DNA of 64,000 nucleotides from Saccharothrix algeriensis (GTDB lineage: Bacteria; Actinomycetota; Actinomycetes; Mycobacteriales; Pseudonocardiaceae): assembly GCF_016907655.1 (NCBI RefSeq), contig NZ_JAFBCL010000001.1, positions 5,180,001 through 5,244,000 on the forward strand. The letters run 5' to 3'. Numbering within the stretch: position 1 is the first letter of the stretch; every line of letters begins with the position of its first letter. Positions 59,901-64,000 of the stretch are shown piece by piece. The translations under genes were made by a program, and so were the position numbers. Under the pieces are notes generated by a model, which was not told the origin of the DNA, ran no database searches, and saw only the letters and a list, made by a program, of their open reading frames with translations.

Positions 59901-60598
59901 ACCAGCGGGAGCTGGGCCGCTACCCGGAGGCGCTGGAGTCGCTGCTCACCGCCTCGCAGAAGCTCCAGAGCCTGCGCCCGGAGCTGAACCAGACGCAGGT
60001 CGGCGTGCACTGGAACTACGCCATCGCGCTGCGGCTGGCCGGGCGCACCAGGGCGGCCAAGGAGCGCACCGGCAAGGCGCTGCGCGACTACCGCGAGCTG
60101 ATCGGGCCCGACCACCCGTACACCCTGGGCTGCGCGCTGAGCTTCGCCGCCGACCACCGGCGGGTGGGCGGCGACCCGGAGCTGGCCGTGGAGCTGGCCC
60201 GGACCGCGCTGACCGGGTTCGAGCGGCTGGCCGGCATCCGGGCGGACCACCCGTTCACCGCGCTGTGCCGGCTGGGCCTGGGCCTGGCGCTGCGCGCGGC
60301 GGGGGACCGCGCCGGCGCGGTGGAGGAGGTCTCGGCCGCCGCCCGGGCCCTGCGGTCCCGGCTGGGTGACACGCACCCGTGGACCCTGGCCGCCGCGGTG
60401 GACGAGGCGCGGGTCCGCGCGGCGGCGGGCGAGGTGGACCAGGCCGCCGTGCTGATCGCCGAGGCGCACGCGGACTGCGTCGAGTTCCTCGGGCCCGACC
60501 ACCCGCACACCGCCGTGGCGGCGCACGACCTGCGGGTCGCCGCCCGCCCCGGCGACGACGACTGGCAGGAGTGCGATGTCGACGTCCCGCACACCTGA
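56909..60598 (+). CDS. fxsT: FxsT-like MinD-TIR-STAND-TPR protein
   Basis: 1229 residues from ATG 56909, with GGAG 6 nt upstream. Domains in order: a MinD/ParA-like P-loop (about 8-250; FLSATGGTGRTSAVANLAWV, and YDQVLIDAPTGVAEG); a TIR-like segment (about 310-400; RVAVVHAPRDRAWADWVRGQ). Next an NB-ARC/STAND ATPase (about 430-720; GEPGVGKSELALEYAY, FLLVYDNADD, GRLPLALDLAASWL), then tetratricopeptide repeats to the end (VLGEDHPDTRRAANNLASS; LIGPDHPYTLGCALSFAADH; FLGPDHPHTAVAAHDLR). This is the TPR partner of FxsA systems. TIR-STAND-TPR layouts also occur in bacterial signalling and immunity, so sensing or self-protection is possible. Confidence 0.88.
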   Translation: MSSTAGHGHTGVTAFLSATGGTGRTSAVANLAWVLAGAGQRVLVVDWGSEVPRVREYLEPFLVSRQALPDALGRALLAAYLAEPFRDEGPPPVVERFALPVPGSAGRIDVVVPMSADTAGRPRHGDAGAVAELRARLAESEYDQVLIDAPTGVAEGSLALVATLCELAVVCFRPRPRAIADAADLAARVRKRAPIRIDVVPVATLFDDAEQTRAQRIRSQIHAAFAELLAGQAKRVPDGGAVEIPYRPLDAFDPLLAILAEEEGGGLEAQYGRLAAAVSGGAVAVCPPVPPVLRARYRRVFGLEAGSEADRVAVVHAPRDRAWADWVRGQLERAGAQVVPLRDVARGGPAAGVVVLVSPHLGPVEVPAGVAVLRLLLTGDGDPDGLSVHEHLPEALSARLLGHFGLIDRPGTAHDAPMRLPGTDPEVFRLPPRHRAFVGRDEDIEALRDEFADAGDERAVVTLNGEPGVGKSELALEYAYRFSADYDAVWWLSAQDRQSVQVGLAELAARLRLPGSTDYGSLSVLDRLATDPAYARFLLVYDNADDLDSIADLLPPGSTGHVLITSSAAAAPAVELAPMGAADSVALLLDRVRGLEPADARRVAAEVGRLPLALDLAASWLAEAVRAERGAGSSDADSAAWAVRTFFDRLERSGVDGAARVVDVVVGSLREQPIGRVAVLLAQLCSFLSAQGVALGLVRSPAFLGRLVAAGGPDAAPLELDAGEVDRVLWAGARHGLFRVDWGDQFSLRLHRVVQRALRDGMPPSERARRRADVLAALAAYAPTEVEDKSPTRRTRFQELQQHVFPSGAVRSADPAVRRWLVNQVRFLFTDGGAGVRRAALEPGRELLDSWTDRFGAADPLRNRLAAQLANVHRVLGEPAEALRLDDLALAQQRRALDLTHPQPLITARGRGGDLRGLGLFTEALVEDQATWEGLRSVLGEDHPDTRRAANNLASSTFLSGDAAGALGLEEDNFRRRRRLFGERDEFTWVTLAQIGLYQRELGRYPEALESLLTASQKLQSLRPELNQTQVGVHWNYAIALRLAGRTRAAKERTGKALRDYRELIGPDHPYTLGCALSFAADHRRVGGDPELAVELARTALTGFERLAGIRADHPFTALCRLGLGLALRAAGDRAGAVEEVSAAARALRSRLGDTHPWTLAAAVDEARVRAAAGEVDQAAVLIAEAHADCVEFLGPDHPHTAVAAHDLRVAARPGDDDWQECDVDVPHT

Positions 60599-60617
60599 GC
60601 GCGCAGGAGGGAGCAGC

Positions 60618-61580
60618 GTGGAGCTGTACGAGGAGGAGGCCGAGCACCCCGGCCCCGAGTTCGACACCACCCGGCACGCCTGCCGCGCGGCGGTCGTCAA
60701 GAGCCCCGCGCTGCACTACCTCGCGCACTACAGCAACGGGGTGTTCGACTTCGGCGTCGACGTGCTGGGCGACCCGCCGCCACCGCCGGGGGCGCTGCCC
60801 GGCGGCACCCGGCGCGAGGAGCTCAAGCGGCTGGGCCGGCACCTGACGTTCCAGGCGACCGCCCTGGACCGGGCGCTGCACGAGGCGCGCACCGGCCGGC
60901 TCATCCGGACCGTGCTGCACACCGGGGAGGGCGCGCTGTTCTGCGACTCCGTGGTGCCCACCGAGCACGTCGTCGGCCTGGTGCTCGACCACGCGGGCAC
61001 GGGGCCGCTGGCCGGGCACCCGGCGGTCGACGAGGCGGACCGGGCGGTCGCGGAGCTGGCGACCGCGCTGCGGGCCGAGCTGAGCCTCGGCTCGCTCAAC
61101 CCCGGCGGGTGGGAGACGTTCGGCGCGCCGCGCCCGCTGCCCGGCGCGGCCGGGGCGCGACCGCACGTGGCGGTCCGGGGCGAGGCGCTGGCGCAGTGCC
61201 TGGCGGCGGTGGCGCCGAGCGACCTGCACCTGGTGGCGCACGTGGCGGGCGACGAGGTGCGCACCATGGTCGACCACCTGGACCACCCGGCGCTGGGGCC
61301 GTTCTTCAAGCAGGTCGCCGCGCCCGCCCGGCGGCGGTTCTACCTCGGGTTCGCGCGCGAGCTGGGCGCGCTGGCCACCCGGCTCAACCGGGCGGTGCGG
61401 CCGGTGGTCGGCGGGCTGCTGGCGCGGCTGGTGCTCGACGTCGAGATGGGCGCGCTCTACTACTACCGGCTCGGCCCGCGGGAGTACGTCGCGGGCGTGA
61501 CGATCGACCAGGCGCGGGTCGGCGAGGCGGACGTCCGGATGTCCGCCCTGGCCGCTCGGCTCACTCCATCCGGGCCTTGA
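60618..61580 (+). CDS. Unrecognised two-fold repeat protein of the Fxs cluster
   Basis: 320 residues from GTG 60618, with AGGAGG 7 nt upstream; ATG 60576 inside fxsT is the weaker start. No signal or membrane segment. The two halves share a pattern: GALFCDSVVPTEHVVGLVLD then EADRAVAELATALR in the first, GALYYYRLGPREYVAGVTID then EADVRMSALAARL in the second. Both are preceded by a long helix. A strand-helix layout of this size recalls roadblock/longin domains, which is only structural inference. It is 19 bp after fxsT, so probably co-transcribed. Function unknown; a regulator or scaffold for the FxsT NTPase modules is possible. Confidence 0.75.
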   Translation: MELYEEEAEHPGPEFDTTRHACRAAVVKSPALHYLAHYSNGVFDFGVDVLGDPPPPPGALPGGTRREELKRLGRHLTFQATALDRALHEARTGRLIRTVLHTGEGALFCDSVVPTEHVVGLVLDHAGTGPLAGHPAVDEADRAVAELATALRAELSLGSLNPGGWETFGAPRPLPGAAGARPHVAVRGEALAQCLAAVAPSDLHLVAHVAGDEVRTMVDHLDHPALGPFFKQVAAPARRRFYLGFARELGALATRLNRAVRPVVGGLLARLVLDVEMGALYYYRLGPREYVAGVTIDQARVGEADVRMSALAARLTPSGP

Positions 61581-61608
61581 ATCGAACCGAATCGTTATCT
61601 ACCGTGAA

Positions 61609-62760
61609 ATGGTGACGCCCGCTGTCCGATCGGTCGCGCTGTTAGCCGCCCTCGGCGTGGGGTGGGTCGTGGCGTGGCAGTGGGAACTGCGCGCGGTCGA
61701 CGAATCCTCGGCTTACGGTTTCTTCATCACCGCGCTGCTCGGCTTCGGTTTGTATGCCAGCACCAGTGGTATCGAGATCGCGGAATTCCGCCGGGAATTG
61801 CGGACCGTGGTCGTCGCGGTCACGCTCGGTGTGCTCGCCAAGGTGGCGCTGATCTTCGGCGTGGTGTACCTGGTGCACCGCGAGCCCTGGCACCTGGTCC
61901 TGGCGGTGGCGGTCGCGCAGATCGACCCGCTGTCGGTGGCGGCGGTGCGCGCCAAGTCCCGGATGTCGGCCTCGGCCAAGGCGCTGCTGTCGGCGTGGGC
62001 CTCGTTCGACGACCCGATCACCGTGCTGCTGACGGTCTACCTCACGTCGTTCGCGCTGGCCGGTGGCGCGGTGGGCGGCTTCGGCGCCTTCACCGCCAAC
62101 TTCGCGCTCAACCTCGCGCTGGCCGGTGGCGCGTACCTGCTGTGGCGGCTGGCGCGGGGGCGCGGCCGGCCGGGTGAGCGCGGCCGGGCGGCGCGCTGGG
62201 CCGTGCGGGTGAGCCTGGCGCTGGTCGTGCTCGCCGTCGGGTTCGTCGCCGTGCACTTCTCGCTGCTGCTGGCGCTGGCCCTGATCGGGCTGTTCTTCCG
62301 GCCGGACCTCGGGCGGCTGGTCGACGGGCTGGCCGAGGTCGGCATGTTCGCCGCGACGGTGGCGGTCGGCCTGGTGCTGGCGGCCGAGTTCTCGTGGGCG
62401 CTGGCCGGGGTGGGCGCGGTCCTGGGCGCGGCGGCGTTCGGGTCGCAGGCGGTCGTGGCGTGGGCGCTGACGCTGCCCCGCCGGTGGCGCGGCGACCGGG
62501 TCCGGCTGTGCCTGGGCCAGCAGAACGGGCTGACCGCGATCATCCTGGCGCTGCTGCTGGAGCCGCGGTTCCCCGGCTCCATCGCGGTGGTCGCGCCGGC
62601 GGTCGTGGTGGTGAACCTGCTCAACGCCCTGGCCAACGGCGCCTACGACCGGCTCGCGCCGCCCGCGCGGGAGACCGGCGGGCCGCGCGTCCTGCACCGG
62701 CCGGACCTGTCGGTCCCGGTGGCGCCGGCCGCGTTCACGCGGGTGCGGCAGGCCCGGTAG
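61609..62760 (+). CDS. Cation/proton antiporter-like membrane protein
   Basis: 383 residues and about 10-11 membrane helices. The unwound-helix motif region is AQIDPLSVAAVRAKSRMSAS and SAWASFDDPITVLLTVYL, whose paired Asp residues resemble the ion-binding site of CPA-type Na+/H+ antiporters. A second half follows (QQNGLTAIILALLLEPRFPG). It would exchange a monovalent cation for protons. ATG 61609 is followed at once by GTG 61612, and the ribosome site is weak. It lies 28 bp after the two-fold repeat gene, so it may belong to the same transcript. Confidence 0.82.
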   Translation: MVTPAVRSVALLAALGVGWVVAWQWELRAVDESSAYGFFITALLGFGLYASTSGIEIAEFRRELRTVVVAVTLGVLAKVALIFGVVYLVHREPWHLVLAVAVAQIDPLSVAAVRAKSRMSASAKALLSAWASFDDPITVLLTVYLTSFALAGGAVGGFGAFTANFALNLALAGGAYLLWRLARGRGRPGERGRAARWAVRVSLALVVLAVGFVAVHFSLLLALALIGLFFRPDLGRLVDGLAEVGMFAATVAVGLVLAAEFSWALAGVGAVLGAAAFGSQAVVAWALTLPRRWRGDRVRLCLGQQNGLTAIILALLLEPRFPGSIAVVAPAVVVVNLLNALANGAYDRLAPPARETGGPRVLHRPDLSVPVAPAAFTRVRQAR

Positions 62761-63108
62761 CCCCCGCGGGGCGGCTGCCCGGCCCCGCGCCGGCGACCAG
62801 GCAGGCGACCACCCCGGAACCACGGGCCGGGCACCGCGAACAGGCGCGCGGCCCGGAAGTCGGCCGCGAGGAACACCAGCAGGGAGAACAGCGCCACCAC
62901 GGCCACCGGGACCACCACGCCGCCGGAGCCGAACCCGGGCCCGGCCCGGCCCGGCCCGACGCCCGCGGTGTCGACCAGCACGTCGACGGGCAGCAGGGGC
63001 ACCACGGCCCGATGGCTGGAGCTTGCGCGTTCCTCCGTCGCGCAGTGGGGCGCCCGCCGGCCCGGGGCGCCTGTGGTCCACATCGGACGGACGGGGGCCC
63101 GCTGCCCG
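62761..63108. other. Gap with a possible minus-strand small membrane protein
   Basis: 348 bp. A minus-strand frame from GTG 63005 encodes PLLPVDVLVDTAGVG then one plausible membrane helix (VVVPVAVVALFSLLVFLAA) and FRAARLFAVPGPWFRG. After that the sequence in this frame turns Arg-rich, while a neighbouring frame ending at 62735 looks more protein-like (VVACLVAGAGPG). A frameshifted or decayed small gene is possible. No ribosome site is seen. Confidence 0.35.
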
Positions 63109-63999
63109 TCAGGCGGTGTCCGAGGCCCGCAGCACCGCCCGCCGGACGCGCGGGCTGAAGTTGCGCAACGCCTCGTACACCCGGTTGCGCCGCGCCACCT
63201 GGCTCACGTCGGCCACGACGCCGCCCGCCCGCGCGTTCCACGGCGGCAGCTTGAACAGCGGTTCGAGGTCGAACAGCGGCAGGAACTCCACGATGTCGTC
63301 GTAGACCCCGCACAGCCGCTCCAGCCGCTCCTCCGCCTCCGGCGAGGAGTCCCGCGCGCGGTACCACTCGGCGACCGCGCCCCGGAACGCCAGCACGGCC
63401 TTCTGGGTCAGCACGGCCTTCGCCGCGGCCTCGGTGAACTCGGGCGTGCGCAGCCTGCGGTGCACCGAATCCTGCGTGGCCGGCGGCGCGAGGTCGAACG
63501 CCTCGTCGAGCATCAGGTCCACCTGGACCAGGTTCTCCAGCGCGTCCACGGCGTCCCGGAACAGCCGCTCCACCTCGCCGGGCAGCCGGTGGTCCGCCGC
63601 CGCGCGCGCCGGCGCCGAGCCGACCAGCAGCGCCAGCTGCTTGCCGATCGCCCCGAACTGGCGGTCCGAGGAGGTGCGCACCCCGTCCACGTGCTCGGTC
63701 AGCTGCTCGATGAACCCGTAGATGCTCGACTGCTGGCGCGCCAGCTGGTCCATCCGGCGCCCCAGCGACGACACCGGGTCCTGCTCCGGGCCCTGGGCCG
63801 CCGTGCCCAGCAGGGCCTTGAAGTCGTCGGCGAACGTGCGCTCCGAGTACACCAGCGGCTCGCGGCCGAGCGGCCCGCGCAGCTGGATCGCCACGCCGTC
63901 GGTCAGCACCCCGTTGACCAGCAGGACGATCCCGCCGTCGGGCTCGGCCTCGCGGACCGCCGACACCCGCCGCAGCACGGCCGTCACGTCGGCGTTGTC
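63109..63999 (-). CDS. Unrecognised helical protein, 5' end outside the window
   Basis: About 297 residues visible. The frame is open to the window edge, and the in-frame GTG at 63987 need not be the start. Content: a beta-rich opening (GGIVLLVNGVLTDGVAIQLR), then long helices with coiled-coil character (VSSLGRRMDQLARQQSSIYG then FIEQLTEHVDGVRT; LERLCGVYDDIVEFLP) and a basic C-terminus (FSPRVRRAVLRASDTA). No signal, no membrane segment, no motif I can name. Strong third-position GC supports a real gene. Confidence 0.6.
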   Translation of the reverse strand, partial: DNADVTAVLRRVSAVREAEPDGGIVLLVNGVLTDGVAIQLRGPLGREPLVYSERTFADDFKALLGTAAQGPEQDPVSSLGRRMDQLARQQSSIYGFIEQLTEHVDGVRTSSDRQFGAIGKQLALLVGSAPARAAADHRLPGEVERLFRDAVDALENLVQVDLMLDEAFDLAPPATQDSVHRRLRTPEFTEAAAKAVLTQKAVLAFRGAVAEWYRARDSSPEAEERLERLCGVYDDIVEFLPLFDLEPLFKLPPWNARAGGVVADVSQVARRNRVYEALRNFSPRVRRAVLRASDTA

Positions 64000-64000
64000 C

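Noticed and set aside
56483..60700. A 1405-codon open frame antisense to fxsT
   Set aside because: High GC at third positions of the real gene removes stops on the other strand. The predicted product is Arg/Gln/His/Pro-rich low-complexity sequence with no motif, while the plus strand encodes clear domains.
61577..61601. Promoter TTGAAT/TATCTA before the antiporter gene
   Set aside because: The spacing is only 13 bp, too short for a standard promoter.

Overview
The window is very GC-rich, gene-dense DNA with strong G/C bias at third codon positions, frequent GTG starts and ATGA/GTGA stop-start overlaps. It carries families typical of mycelial actinomycetes: DasR-type operators, AA10 chitin monooxygenases, snapalysin, an Fxs RiPP cluster, a LanM enzyme and a LAL regulator. 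A Pseudonocardiaceae-like actinomycete fits, but the family assignment is inference. I see no tRNA, rRNA, CRISPR array or recognisable transposase.

Layout. 1-7.6 kb: a 5'-truncated drug exporter, a VWA/solute-binding fusion, a regulator-glycosylase pair, and two tandem paralogous MFS exporters. 7.6-14.3 kb (minus strand): a zinc-motif protein, a Drr-like ABC exporter, a cytochrome P450 gutted by an internal deletion and coupled to a DUF4097 gene, a ribbon-helix-helix regulator with a phased operator array, and two coupled CNNM/CorC membrane proteins. 14.3-21.3 kb: a 17-bp minisatellite, a Dyp peroxidase, a serine beta-lactamase-like hydrolase, SDR, WYL regulator, alpha/beta hydrolase, quinone oxidoreductase and a clipped luciferase-like gene. 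21.4-24.7 kb: a chitin module (GH19 chitinase plus two duplicated AA10 monooxygenases), each gene preceded by a DasR-like palindrome. 24.8-41.6 kb: mostly housekeeping or standalone genes (pseudouridine synthase, racemase, acyl-CoA ligase, M20 peptidase, ArsR-SRPBCC pair, ABC exporter, PAC2, LLM, PaaZ, MOSC, lipoprotein, secreted cyclophilin). It is interrupted at 30.25-30.70 kb by an inverted pair of highly structured palindromic elements.

41.6-47.7 kb: a minus-strand unit of lanM, a coupled 69-residue cysteine-free peptide and a LAL regulator. A 69-bp tandem repeat lies upstream. This is the strongest candidate here for an undescribed peptide system. 48.2-54.1 kb: lipoprotein, crotonase-like protein, snapalysin and a large nuclease-helicase. 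54.2-62.8 kb: an Fxs system. fxsA encodes a 55-residue precursor ending FESSL. Opposite it lie the radical SAM enzyme FxsB and an HExxH protein. Downstream are a MinD-TIR-STAND-TPR giant (FxsT), an unrecognised two-fold-repeat protein and a cation/proton antiporter. The window ends inside an unrecognised minus-strand gene.

Starts were chosen by Shine-Dalgarno spacing, coupling and family N-termini. Family names come from reading motifs, not from database searches.
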